A DNA stretch of 64,000 bases from assembly GCF_020184175.1 (NCBI RefSeq), contig NC_065532.1:3968001-4032000 (forward strand). The letters are read 5' to 3'. The DNA comes from Aphis gossypii (taxonomy: Eukaryota; Arthropoda; Insecta; Hemiptera; Aphididae). This document shows positions 12,090 to 24,440 of this stretch, piece after piece. The position numbers were made by a program, and so were the translations under genes. The notes under the pieces are model-generated. The model saw nothing but the letters and a program-made list of their open reading frames with translations. It was not told where the DNA came from and made no database searches. How positions within the stretch are numbered: position 1 is the stretch's first letter; every line of letters starts with the position of its first letter.

Positions 12090-13400
12090 TTCAAGCAAAA
12101 GAAATACATCATAATCTTCGCTCTGGTCCAAGGTAGAGATTAAAAAACGAAAAATATTCTTAGATAAGTCCTAATTGGTACCTACTCAGTTTTCGATACA
12201 CAAAATGACTCAAATGAAAGCACGCTTACAAACAAGACTTAAACTCGCACTCGTATAATTTCTCCAAAACTACCTCCAATTTATATCAAAGACGTGAGTA
12301 ATTTTTTCAGTTTCATTCAGAATTTATCACACATTCATACCTATAATCATTCACACTCATATCTATGGGAATTACAGATTACGTCTTATTAAACATCTAA
12401 TTGAGAACAATTACAGTTTTCATACTTATCAACAAGATGTTAAACTTCATTACGGGTAGTGATTCGTAATCTCTATCCAGAGGCGCCAACTTATTCAAAT
12501 TATAGGGGGAGGAGCAAAACAAAAGTATTCAATACCCATTACCCATTTATTTAAAAAAATATTCGCTGTGATCACTTATATATAAATAATAATAAAATCT
12601 ATCAAATAAAAATATAAAATGTAATTTACATTGTGAGATAACAGTATAAAAGGGGGGGCAGTTCCCCCCCCCCTGCTCCACTAGATTTACGTCACTGCCT
12701 CTACCCTTCTATTTAATGCGAAGATACCTATTATTTGCGCTTGCTCGGAATTGGGACATCAAATCACCCACGCTCATAATATTAAGCACGTGACACGTCT
12801 CCAATAAATCACTTTTGCCTTATTTTTTGGTTGACATAAAAAAAGACACTAATGACTTGGACTTATAAAAAAATTGAATTTCTTCCACACATCAAAATAG
12901 TTGTCAAAAAATCTTATTCACCCAAAAGCCCACCTTAATTTCATCGCTGCCTGTCCTTTGGACATACTCAGAGTTACTGCAATTATTACGTTCCACGGTA
13001 TATAAGAAATAGGGAAGAAAACAGATCTAACGTATGCAATTTGTCAACAGACTCTCCTGCTAGGTGTGAAAATATATGCTATGGTAGTCACCCAGCGAAT
13101 TACAAAGGCTGCTCAGTTAATAAAAAAACTCAAATTTTCTAACAGTCAAACGCAATAAACCGTGCATATTTCCTACTCCTAAAACTAATGATAACTTTTC
13201 TAAATCCATTTTCAAGTGTTTCGACATCAATTCCGATAAATCATCTTATTCATAAACTACTTCTTCTAACAAAAACCTTGCCCATTTTTGTCCAAACATA
13301 CAAACTTTGTTTACTTCTTTCATTTCCGAGTTCACAGCTATCATTATAGGCCTCTACAATCTCTTCTAACGACTTTATTAAGAGGAACTATAATTATCTA
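12090..13400 (+). pseudogene. LINE ORF1 (gag-like) relic, split by a MITE
   Basis: Broken + strand frames carry the order typical of arthropod LINE gag-like ORF1. PPIYIKDVSNFFSF is near 12270. A helix-rich block follows with HTYQQDVKLHYG and VIRNL near 12420-12475, the counterpart of F-H-T-Y-x ... L-R-V-V-I-R-x-L-H-P. Then come ELGHQ and NIKHV near 12750-12790, a zinc-knuckle region with C-x-N-Y-Y then RCEN near 12980-13070, and SHPANYKGCS near 13090. The RNA-binding knuckle cysteines are partly lost. The relic is interrupted at 12478-12697 by a short inverted-repeat element, and the protein motif resumes on the far side. ORF2 is not found downstream. Confidence 0.8.
12478..12697. mobile_element. 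hAT-like MITE nested in LINE ORF1
   Basis: The left end is CAGAGGCGCC; the right end is ...TACGTCACTG (complement CAGTGACGTA). Just inside the right end, G-runs and C-runs ('aagggggggcagttcccccc') form a hairpin-like arm. Flanks TCTCTATC and CCTCTACC agree at 6 of 8 bases, compatible with an old 8-bp target duplication. It has no coding capacity. Its insertion splits the gag-like relic around the conserved 'I-R-N-L-H-P-T' position. Confidence 0.7.
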
Positions 13401-15470
13401 CACCTTGTACATTTACCTCATAATATTATTTGTTATTGTTTCATTATAATATACACGAAACCTGCAAGTACATTAGATTCAATTTTATATTTTTATCTGA
13501 ATTAGGTATCTTTATTTCATATTATATAATATATGAACCTATTATACTACATTATAATAATCTATATTGTATTTATGTATTTTAATTGTTGGGCAATAAT
13601 AGTTTATGTTAGTTGTAGCTAATAAAAAAATAATAATAATAATATTATTATTTTTCGACGATTTACATTGCTGACTAATACTTATAACATAACATATAAT
13701 TATTACAATTATTATTTTTTTTTTATACACTAAGTTATAATTAGATATGCCAAATATGATTTTATCTCAATAACAACCACAAATATATTATATATTACAT
13801 ATGTTTTAAAATTATATAAGAGAAGCTTTGTAATTTGAGACCAATGATTGGCAATGATACAAAGATACAATTTTGAAGAAAGAATAACATAATAAAGCAT
13901 AAATTTTCTGAAAAAAAAAGATAATAGGTAATTAACATAACATTACCTATTGTAAATAGAACATTTTATCTGAATTAGTCACGATTTTTATCAATTGATA
14001 AATTGATAAATAAATTGATTTTTAGTAAATAATACATTTTTATAAATTGAACACTTCATTCACCGCTGTCTACTCAATGATAAAGTATATTATAATACTT
14101 AAACTAAATATTGCAGAACGAGTTTTACAATTGTTTTTACATAAAAACATTTCGAAAACCTATAAAAATTACATTATTGCATTTATATCGTTTAAATGTG
14201 TTCAAAAATGTTTAAGTTCGATTGTTCGAATGAATTTCTGTTCAAATAAATGAGTGTTTGAAAACATATATGAGTAAATTATATTTATAATTATTAAAAC
14301 TTTCAATCTTTAACAAAATATCAAAATTTTGATATAAAATGTATTATAAAATTAATATCAGTTATACTGTTATAGAGACATAGAACAGTTATAACTTTAA
14401 TCTACCTAGTAGGTACCGTTCGTTTTTATCGCAAGCATAAGCATAATATGGATTTCTGTAACATACATAATATTGCATCGACTGCAGTTTATAATAAAAT
14501 TAATATCTACTATACATGAGAAAAATATATTATTAGTTAATGACATATGAGAACATAAATTCAAGTTTAATAAAAATTTTCGTTGGTAAACGAGAAAATG
14601 AAAAATGTATACCTAATATTGGATCCGTAACCAAAAAAATGTGATGCCTGCATTTCAAAAAAATAATAAAAACAATAAACATTAAACATATTAAATAAAA
14701 GTATAATTAAGTATTATCATGAATCTTATAAAATAATTAAAAGTCAAATATTTTTTGACATATTGTAAAATAATCCACATAAAATTTATCAAGAGCAAAT
14801 ACTCGAAGTTATTATGATGTCCCTTCGCAAATTAATAAAAAAATATATCAAAACGACTTATTAAAAGACGGAGAAAAAGTAAATTAACCGAATTTTCTTG
14901 TATTTGAACATTTCCACCCTTATATTAAATTAACAAAAATAATTATTATTATGGTTAATATTTTTAATTAGGGAAATACACGAAAAAAAATAGAATCATT
15001 ATTTTTACAACAGTTCTGAATTGTCGTATTTAAGTGAATTAGAATTTTAGCTTGCAGATGGAACTTCAAGTCATGCCTAGTTTCATCAAACGATTGTGTA
15101 CAATTCATAGATATAAAAGGAATAGATCAAATATGTTTATACCTCTAGAAAAAACATGTTAAATAAGCACACGGGCCACGGCACGCACCCACATTCAAAA
15201 ATAGTCATAGTATATGTGTCCCAAATCAAAGATTAATACAAATAATAAACCTAAGGTATACTGAAATTATATTTTCTATATATTTCGAAAAATGTTAACT
15301 ATCATCTCAAAATTGAAAAATTCTAAAAGCTAATATTTTTATAACACCTATGTTATGTGTAATGTGTATCAATTATAAATATTTATTTCCCTATAATACT
15401 ATCGATAAAAATCAATAATATTTTTTATATCTTATTAATATTTTTATTAATTGATAGTATTATCATTAGA
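13401..15470. other. AT-rich intergenic DNA without recognisable genes
   Basis: The sequence is low-complexity and AT-dominated, with long poly-A and 'aataataat' runs near 13625-13650. Short open frames such as 14047-14253 have biased, low-information composition and no motif I recognise, so I do not call genes here. Confidence 0.5.
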
Positions 15471-15471
15471 G

Positions 15472-15960
15472 CTGGGATTTTAATACCCAAAAATATCTGA
15501 AAAAATGCAGAAATGACTTAAAAACTCAAAAAATTCACTATAATAATGCATTTTAACTATATTTATTAAAGCTTAAAAATTGGAAAAAAAGTTTATTCTT
15601 AATTTTTATTTTTATAGTATTGTTACTATAGTATTTGTTATTTATTTAGTTCTGGATATACTAATTGGTTACTAATTCAGTAATACTTATCAAGACCTAG
15701 CTATGAATTATGATAAAATATTAAAATTGTTATCGACAATAACTTGTGGTGGTGCTATAGGTATATAGTTAATTATTCGTACCATCTGCAGTTTTCCGAA
15801 AGTCTTTTGTTAACTGCAACCAGTGCAACTATTTTCGTTCATTTTATGAACAAATTGTGAAAAACGCTCTAAAAACTAAGAAAATGCAATAAAATTGTCA
15901 AAAAATGCAAAAAAAAAAATTACATTGAAATAATCAGTTTAATTTAATGAGTTTTAGAAT
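15472..15960. repeat. Possible degenerate relative of the TAGGGCTCGG element
   Basis: The start 'tagagctgggattttaa' resembles the left terminus of the elements at 24967 and 37084 ('tagggctcggattttgtag', 'taggactcggattttaaag'). It is followed by similar A-rich 'aaaatgca' words. A matching right terminus is not clear, so the limits are approximate. Confidence 0.3.
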
Positions 15961-16947
15961 TATATAGAGTCGAAAAAAAAATCAAACATGTAGAGAATTA
16001 CAAGTATTTATTAGCTACATCATTTTGAAGAACGTTGCATGATGAAATTAACACAAGCATTCGAAGTTACGGATATGCGTGTGAACAATAAAAGGCAGTT
16101 TAGAAACTGCAAACGACTGTGGAGAAGCAGCAATAACTAAAAATTGAAAATATAAATAATAACGTTTTCACGAAAAATGTTTAGAATATTTAAATCAAAA
16201 GATTTAAGCATTAATAGGTTAGTATTTTATGTAGTAAATTAATATATTATAAAATATTTTTTAATTAAAAATATCTCATAAAAAATCTATATACTTTATA
16301 GAACTGTATAGAGCCGAAAAATTACTAATATCAAACATATACATTTTGAATGATTTAATGAACAATAATCTCATTGGTATTATAATAATATAATGATTTC
16401 GTTTTGATTTAATTTTCAGTCACATCGTTTAAAGAATGTTGCTTAAGGGGGCTGAAGCATACCATATTTCAAGGAGTAGTATTTAAGCTTTTCATATTAC
16501 ATGAACATTTTAACTGTGTCAATGTGTGAGAAGTAAACGAACATTAATGTGTGTAATCTGTTATTGCATTTTTCGCAACAAAATTTTAATTCTCAGATTT
16601 ACGATAATAATCAAAATAAACCATGCTGCACGAGAATTCGTCGGAAAAAGGTGTATTATTTTTTTTCTATACAACTACTATAAATTATAAATATTCATTC
16701 ATAATTAAGTCGTGCGTCGCACGTCGTACCCGCATCATAGAAAACTTAATTCACATAAAATAAAAAAATAGTAACTATTGATAACTATATTACTTTGCTG
16801 TATTTATTATTATTATTGATCACAAATCATTTAACAAACAACAACAATAATATAAAAAAGAACTGAATACTCATAATTCATACTATAATGATAATTTATT
16901 TTTATATATTTATATAATTAATTAATTCCTTCAGCACGTATTTGAGG

Positions 16948-17102
16948 GAGTGGCGTATATAGAAATTAATTTCGGAGGGGGTTAAAAAACAATGTATGAT
17001 AATATTATATATAATATTATAACAATCAAAATCAATGCCCATACCAACCATACATTTCAGGGGGGTTTTAACCCCTAAAACCCCCCTCTATATACGCCAC
17101 TG
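16948..17102. mobile_element. Short hAT-type MITE with 8-bp target duplication
   Basis: This 155-bp element begins 'gagtggcgtatatag' and ends 'tatatacgccactg'. The arms continue into G-rich and C-rich inner parts ('cggagggggttaa' and 'ttaacccctaaaaccccc'). It is flanked by ATTTGAGG (16940-16947) and ATTTGAAG (17103-17110), 7 of 8 identical. CAGTGGCG-type ends and 8-bp duplications are typical of hAT elements. It has no coding capacity. Confidence 0.82.
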
Positions 17103-17110
17103 ATTTGAAG

Positions 17111-19134
17111 TAACATGTTTTCAAAAAAACAAAAAAATTAAACTTCCCTGGTTGAATAGTTTAGTCTAAATGTCTAGATGTAGTATGAAACTAGTGACTG
17201 AGTAGACTAATATTCTATTTTGTTTTGTCGTTACTCGTTACATAAATTTACTTATTAGTTATTAGTTATTACCATATATTTTATACTTTTCAATTACGAT
17301 ACATTATCATTTCATTTCTGTAGTCGTTAGCTCTAACTGATTTATAATCGTTCAGATACGGGTATTGGCTACAACTAAGATTCTTAGATATGTTCTAACG
17401 CCTATACGCGCATGCACAATTTAATGAACACGGAGAAAATATTTTTGCTCCGGTTGTAGGGCAGAAATTTGGTGCAAACAGTACCAAAAGAGAAATAAAA
17501 ATTCACCTAGTTTCGATTGACTTATATTAATTTTGATAACATGATTGAATTCATCAGTCTATTTTCTAGGTTTGCTCGGAAATAAATTTACGACTTTGTT
17601 TTTAGTTAATATAATATGATGCATAATAAGTTTATATTTTTTTCAAAAAAAAACTTATACTTGACTTAGTTGTAGATAGCGACAAAATGAAAAATATAAG
17701 ATTCCACTTCCGTGTAAACTTAGAAAAGAGAAAGACAAATCAAAATTAGTTTTCAAAATTTAAATTGAGGTACTGGAAGTATGTTTAATTTACTTCCGCT
17801 TATCAAGCTAAATGTATGAAAAAAAAATGGTTGCTCCACCCCCCTTAATGCATTTTGCATAAACTTACGAAGTTACAAATACGTATAAATTGTCGGAGAC
17901 TGTTCTGAAATTTAAAAAAAAAGTATCGACTGATAAGTTAAAAATATTTTGTATAAGTGTAAAAACCATTGAATTTTTTAAAAAAATTAAAAATATTTAA
18001 AATAATTTAATTATATTTTTAAATTTGTTAAATAAAATTTATCTGAGGAAATTTTATTTTTTATAAACAATCATAAAATCCTATGACCTACCTATACGTA
18101 TAGCAATAATTTATAAATAGGTAATTGTTGCCACTTTTTTGTGTTATTATGATTTTATCCTGTAAAATATTAAAACTAAAATTGAAGGAGTCTACTGATA
18201 CTTAAAAAAAATGTATATAAATTGCAGTTCACTATTTCAGCTATATAATTTTTTTTATTATTATGTAAAACAATAATATGGTTATTGATTAAATAACTAT
18301 CCTTATATTTATAAAAGAACAAGCCTTTTTTATGTACCCATTTTATGACGACACTATTTAACTTTTTTTCATAAAATTATTCCAAATACCTTCCTAAGTG
18401 TTACCACGTCGCCCGATTTTCAAAATTTTTATTTTAAATGGTTGAAATTGGTTAATAATAAAATAAAGTAAATAAATAAAATAAATAAAGTAGGTACTTT
18501 ATAAAAAAAAAAAAAATAAAAATAATAAAAATTAAAACAACTACGAGATAGCACATTATTATATCTTATCCACCGTAGTAAAAAAAATTGATATAACTTT
18601 GAAACTTAAGGGTTAGAAATTATAAGCTTAGGCATTATAAGCCACAGATGGATTGTCACATGATATAGTATAGGTACTGCTCGCATAATCATAAGAGTTT
18701 TACGAGCAACGCCAAGCGGAATGACTATAATATAACCTGATTAACTCACTGACTGATAAATGTAGAGCCTGAATAATGATAGATCGAGGCTTGCAATTTA
18801 CATGGTATACATCTGGCTACAAATTTAGTGGACAATAAGAAAGCATTTTCAAAATTCGCATTTTAAATCGGTGCTTGCACAATTTTTTTGAGATTCAAAA
18901 TGGTCAATGAAAATGTCTAAGTTTTGAACACCATTAAATCGAATATTAAATAATAAATTAATGAAAGTTCGAATCATATTATAGAATTGACTTTTTTAAG
19001 TTTTAACGGGAAATGATGTGCATGGAGTCAGCAGCTAGTAAATATTATAAATTATAAATCTTACACTAAATAGTACATATTAAGATAATATTATCAATAT
19101 AATTGGCTACTATATATTGGAAAAAACAATTAAA
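17111..19134. other. AT-rich intergenic DNA without recognisable genes
   Basis: I find no coding motif. There are poly-A tracts near 18508 and several A/T-rich direct words. Some non-biased sequence at about 18700-18800 ('gagcaacgccaagcgg') may be old repeat material that I cannot classify. Confidence 0.45.
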
Positions 19135-19400
19135 ATATGATTACCACTTGACAAGATTTGTCATTGAACCTCGAGTAAGGCGTAACAGAAAATTCTATGT
19201 AAAATTACCAGACCAATAAAGCTAATTAACAAGAGAAATCTAAAAAATGGGATTCCACAAGGGCCCGGATGAGTATCCTTGCACCGACACTGTTTAACGT
19301 GTATACCTACTACCTATATACTTACGAACAACTAATAATAGAAACTACTATAGCTACTACTGTCAAACAAATACGCATACACTATAGGAACTAAAAATAT
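19135..19400 (+). pseudogene. LINE reverse-transcriptase fragment
   Basis: In changing frames the + strand gives NRKFYVKLPDQ (near 19190), NGIPQG (near 19245) and LAPTLFNVYT (near 19280). This is the R-x-F-x-V ... N-G-x-P-Q-G-S-V-L-A-P-x-L-F-N motif of non-LTR reverse transcriptases, finger and palm domain. A one-base shift separates the two halves of the last motif. The catalytic Y/F-A-D-D block is not seen. It is a short, dead fragment. Confidence 0.8.
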
Positions 19401-19561
19401 AACATATATAACTCATTAAATCATAACAAATTCAGTTATGATATTTTGTAAAAATAATTTTAAAAATAAGGGGAATTCGTGAAAAAAAAATAATTTAGTC
19501 ATCCAAAAATATTTTAAGGACTTACACTATGTGTCTATGTATAAATATTATATTACATACG

Positions 19562-19709
19562 CAGAGGTTCCCAAACTTTTTATTTGGAATTTTTTTTAAA
19601 TTTGGCGACCCACAATATTTTATTGAATGACCTATTTTTTAAGTGAATCAATTGCTTACAACAAAAAATATATAAAAATATAGCGAGACGCATAGTTTGG
19701 GAATCTCTA
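19562..19709. mobile_element. Short hAT-type MITE (CAGAGGTTCCCAAAC ends)
   Basis: The 148-bp element has left end CAGAGGTTCCCAAACTTTTT and right end GTTTGGGAATCTCTA, which are inverted repeats over about 15 bases. CAG.GGTTCCCAAACTTTTT is a widespread terminus of hAT non-autonomous elements. Target duplication is not clear (TACATACG versus TTATATAA). Confidence 0.75.
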
Positions 19710-20180
19710 TTATATAATATAGCACATATATTAATAAAATCAACTGGATACACATTTTTAATCTAAAATCTATAAAAATGAAATAATTTTTTAATCAATT
19801 TTTATAAACTTTAATTAATATATGATTTAATGATTATAATAGGAATACATTATACTTATTATTTCCATGATTTATACTAATTTAGTAAAAATAAAAGATG
19901 TGGACCCATGCCTACACAAAATATTATTAATACCTCAAAATTTTAAATAGTTCTAGTTAATAGTTATGTTCTATTAAAAATAACTTAACTATTTCAATTC
20001 AATTTGATAAAATATAAATTATTCATTATAATTTAGCTTGTATTTATTTTGACTTCCATTAAATTATCAGCAGATCAAATATAGCTCACTATTATGGATT
20101 GTTCAAATAGCCATTTTAAAATGTATAACGACAACGAGCCAATAATGTATTTTGATAACGAATGTTGTTACTTGTTTTTA

Positions 20181-20232
20181 TGACACGTGTCTATTCACGA
20201 CAACCGATTTATAGACTATTTATTGACACGTG
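20181..20232. promoter_or_regulatory. Pair of CACGTG E-boxes
   Basis: GACACGTGTC, a 10-base palindrome with CACGTG at 20184-20189, is followed 43 bases on by a second GACACGTGG (CACGTG at 20227-20232). CACGTG is the core of bHLH sites such as those for Myc/Max, CLOCK/CYCLE and USF. The surroundings are AT-rich, where such words should be rare. No gene start is visible nearby. Confidence 0.3.
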
Positions 20233-22129
20233 GCACAACATTGTTGTCATTAAAAATAATTTTAATTTAACATTGATGGTAGTATTACTATTTATTAACA
20301 TTAATATGGTTTAACCATCATACAAGGATATATATAATAATGTATTGACTTTCATGTATGAACATAATATTATATAATGTTATAATTTGATTTCCAATTA
20401 ATATAATAAACTAATACAGTAATAAATTTTGATTGGAGGTTTCTAGTAATGATTTTTACATAGGTAATTTATTGCTTAGTATCATACTATCATTATATTA
20501 TTTATTATTTTTTCATTAGTATTTTTAGGTTATTTAAATCAATAAATGATAACAATGACAAAAAACATCATTCATAGGAAAACATTTTACTTTATATGCG
20601 GTACCTAATACACCTACTATGTAGATGTCCCATGTCTCAATGTCTACGTTTTATAAACTTCAAAGTTAAAGTAATTTTGAATAATATAGTAGAACAACGT
20701 TACTCTTAAGACGAGAATAATTAAAAATAATAATAATAACCAGTAATAAATAGGACACTAAATTAGCACTTTTTTACAATTTTAATAAAAATAAATAAAT
20801 AATTATATATTTTTTAATCATTATTATTTAAGTAAACCCCTTGCAATAGTGGCCATTAAGTGATATTGACAAGATTAAATAATATACAATCATACAATCA
20901 TACAATATTTGGATATTACGATATGCACAAATAATATAAAAAGATTAAAGACTGTTCTATTAATAATTACCTACTATATACAATTTATATAGCAGGGGGA
21001 GATAGAGTTTTATCTTGCCGAGTAGATCGGTTGACTATAAATGACTATGAAATTAATTGAGACCGAGATATTTGGAGAGTTCTGGTTAATACTTAATAGT
21101 TGCTATTGTGATATAATATATTATGTTTTACCATAGGTTAGGTTAATAGTACATTTAGATAGATACCATTTCCTGAGGTTATTTGTTTTTTTTTTTTTTA
21201 TGGATTATATTGATTATAATATTATACCTAAATCTGGAGCAAAATATCTTTTAAACATGATATAAACTGCTTTTAACTGTGATAAATAAATTTGAAATGA
21301 TGGAAGGCATGAAACTTACGAATAATAAAATAATAAACATCTACCTAATCAATTAGATTAAATTTTCATTCATACACATAAAATAAATAATAATCTCATA
21401 AGGGTAACTAACATTTTAAATTAAAAGTGCTGCAACGAAATAATAGTTAGCAAATTGATAAGTCATTTCCGTGTACTTTCTAAACGCTTAAACCCATCAT
21501 TGACACGTATATAGTTCATTTTATAGGTACATTATTGTTTTTTCCTATTTTCACAGTTTTAACGTTTCATTATTTTAGAGTGTACTCGCCCTTCACCGGT
21601 AATGATCTAGCAAAAGTGAAACCACCCTTTTACTAAACTTGACTTGTTTTGCATTTTGGTGAAAGGGAGATATAGTAAGTAATAAAACCTAAAATAACAA
21701 TAGTGTTTCCTGCTTTTAAAAACATTGCGCAGTATTAAATATTAACGAAGTGTGATTCATTAACTTCATTCATCAACGTCTTAAGTTAAAATAAGACACC
21801 TAAATCAAAACCACCATAATAATACCGGTTTTAGAATTATTTTTTTGTACACACTTCTAAAGTCATTATAACTTTTGATAACCTCTAAAATACAATATTT
21901 CTGAGAAAAATTAATTTATATTACTAATATTTTTATATCTATTTATTAACCCTTAAGAACCCTATAAGAACATAAATTTTAATTCATAAAAAAATACCAT
22001 TATTATAATCACAAGGGTGAATAATATCTAAAATAATTTTTAAAATATTTTATAATTTTTAAATTTCAATTAGCATACACACTATAACGTACAAATATAC
22101 GTAGGTATATGCGTTCACATTATAACATA
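20233..22129. other. AT-rich intergenic DNA
   Basis: No gene is recognisable. At 21588-21670 a weak inverted pair ('cgcccttcacc' and 'ggtgaaaggg') may mark a small foldback element, but the arms are short and imperfect. Confidence 0.4.
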
Positions 22130-22215
22130 CATTATTTAACTCGTCAATATTTACCCAGCGACCTCAACCACTTCTGTTCGAGGTATTAGTGTATTACATT
22201 TAACCACTACACATC
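22130..22215 (-). repeat. Possible tRNA-derived SINE head
   Basis: On the minus strand the sequence reads 'tgtgtagtggttaaatgtaa', like a tRNA A-box (T-A-G-T-G-G-T-T-A-A), then an anticodon-arm-like region, then 'ggttgaggtcgctgggt', which is like a degenerate B-box/T-arm. It does not fold into a clean tRNA and lacks a good GGTTCRANTCC. The A-run that follows it on the plus strand is on the wrong side for a simple minus-strand tail. I infer a tRNA-derived repeat rather than a tRNA gene. Confidence 0.3.
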
Positions 22216-22234
22216 TAAAAAAAAAAAAAAAAAA

Positions 22235-23510
22235 GTCGGCAAGTGGGTACCGCTCTGCTGTACATTAGGGGCTGGGGTGGACCTCGGACTAGGGTAGATT
22301 AAATTTGAATGCAATGATAAGTATCATTGTATACGAAAAACGATTCTGAACGGAGATGATTTGTCAGTCTATAATATATTATAATTAAATATTGTCATAT
22401 ATTCTATTTTGAAACAAATATTCTGATTTCATAAAAATTTAAAACTCAAACGCTCAAAACATTTTTTCTATAATGACTCTTAAAATTTTCTCTATAGCTT
22501 TTTGAAGCAAAACTTATGGAAAACTTAGTGTTGAATTTTTTAACGTTAGATATAAATACAAACAATTTTATGAATTTTGAACTACAAAATAATTTGCAAA
22601 TATTCATGATTTTGACGAATTTTTGTCAAAATTTGAACTTCAAATGCTAATAAAAAAAAATTGTGCCTATGTATTCTTATAGTTTTTTAATCACTATAAG
22701 AATAACATATGGGGAACTTTGTATAAAATTTACAAGTATTTTGATAGGGCCAAAAACATTTTATCGACACTTCAAAAAAAAATTTTCAGAAAAGTTGAAA
22801 ATTTCAGTTGTCTATAAATAGCTCTAAAAAAACTCAAAATATTTTGAAAATTAAATCACGTAAAGAAAATGCCAATCTAAATAACTGGTAAAATTTTCAA
22901 GTATCTACGACTTATACTTTTTGAATAATAACAAATATCAAAAATCTTTGAGGCTAAACCGTTATTTAACGCGGTTTTGTAAAAATTTAAATTTCAAACA
23001 CTCATAAAAATTTTTTGTCTGAATCCGGTAGAGTTTTTTTTATCTAAAAAATTTTATCGACACTTTAAAAAAAAATTCTCAAAAAAATCGAATTCAGTGG
23101 TCTATAAATAACTCAAAAAAAGTCAAAATTTTTTGAAAATTTAACTATATATGGATACCACTGACATTAACATTTGGTGAAAATTTCAAGTATTTTCAGT
23201 GATTAGTTTTTGAATTACAACCATAAAAAAAAAATCGATTTAGTCGAAAACTGGTTTTGTGTAAAAATTGCCGTTTTTCCGTCATTTTTTTTTTTTGTTT
23301 TTCTCGATTTTTTTGAAAACTGTTGGAAAATGTTAACTTTTTACCTCTATAATGCACCAAGGATATTCACTTTTACATCGGAAACCACCCCCATTGTTTG
23401 AAATTGGAGCATTATTTCGACTAGTTATGCTGTACACAGACACAAAAACAAAAAAAAAACATACATCATTGTAAAATCAATACATTCATCACTTCGTTCA
23501 GAATCTAAAA
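22235..23510. repeat. Aphid interspersed repeat, copy 2 (longer)
   Basis: This is the longer relative of 3208-4060. It starts 'agtgggtaccgctctgctgt' and holds GATTCTGAACGGAGATGAT at 22342-22360. It ends near 23506 with ATCACTTCGTTCAGAATC, whose complement is GATTCTGAACGAAGTGAT. These two blocks are inverted repeats about 1.15 kb apart, suggesting a foldback or DNA-transposon-derived unit with an extra 5' leader. The middle is T/A-rich with internal near-duplications ('tctataaataactcaaaaaa' type words occur twice). The short open frame at 23210-23401 is inside the repeat and is not a gene. Confidence 0.85.
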
Positions 23511-24099
23511 ATAATAAGAAATAAGTTTTAGATAAACTTATATACAAATTACACTCATATGTATTATATTGGAGTGCACAAAATAATTGGCCGGTCCAGC
23601 TATAAAATATATTTATTAAATATATTTAATATAATTAATAAATTTAATTAATATATCTTGTCTTGTTTTTTAATTTGCTTACCGTAATACTAAAAAAGTA
23701 GTTTTTTGATCTACAATTTAAATTGTAAAGTGATTATATTGGCAATGTTTAAGGTACACAATCGAATTATATTATAAAATTTTAAAATTAAATAAATACA
23801 CAAAAGTATTATATTTACTATAATATATAATATTATGTAGGTATCTACAAGCTATTATTAAACATTATTGTTAGTAAAATGAAACTATGAATATAGGTTT
23901 GGTACAACAATAAATTATAATAATTATTACTTGTGCTACTTTATATTTTCAAACTCCAACTTCACTGTTCTGTAAACAATAATACAAAATTATACTCTTT
24001 ATTCCACTTAATATGCTGTAGTATTATTATTTATTAATACTTTTATAAATATATATAATATACTATATAGATAGTATTAGGTACGTCATATACGATACT

Positions 24100-24440
24100 G
24101 TTATGAGTAGTTTTTTTTTTATTACTTCTATTATTAAAAATTCCATTCCCGGGCACCGACCGAATATGTGCAACGCACGCTACTCGAAAGTCAAGTGTCA
24201 GTATACCTGCAGAAATTGTAGCAATACTAATAAACGAGACTTTGAGCATCAAACGGAAAACGTCATTTTAATGTTTCAGGAATTTTTCCAGGGACTGAGT
24301 GTTGAGAGGGGGACGAGATCTTTTAGTAAAAGCGCAAAGGGTAGGTGTGTGAGTGTGTGTATATAATATATAGTGAGAGAGAGAGATAGAGAGAGATAGA
24401 GTCGTTTAAGCCACGTGCCAGTGGCAGGCACGTGTTTCAG
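24100..24440. promoter_or_regulatory. Unique GC-richer block with GA repeat and E-box hairpin
   Basis: This block stands out from its AT-rich surroundings: mixed sequence to 24340, a GTGTGT stretch, a GAGA-type repeat at about 24373-24402, then CACGTGCC-AGTGGCA-GGCACGTG (24412-24434). The last is a perfect 8-base inverted repeat around 7 bases that contains two CACGTG cores. GAGA repeats plus paired E-boxes suggest a regulatory element. An open frame at 24103-24366 has no recognised domain. It could equally be part of an unseen transcript. Confidence 0.35.

Noticed and set aside
18960..18985. GTTCGAATCA as a tRNA B-box
   Set aside because: There is no A-box at the right distance and no cloverleaf stems; no tRNA gene could be supported anywhere in the window.
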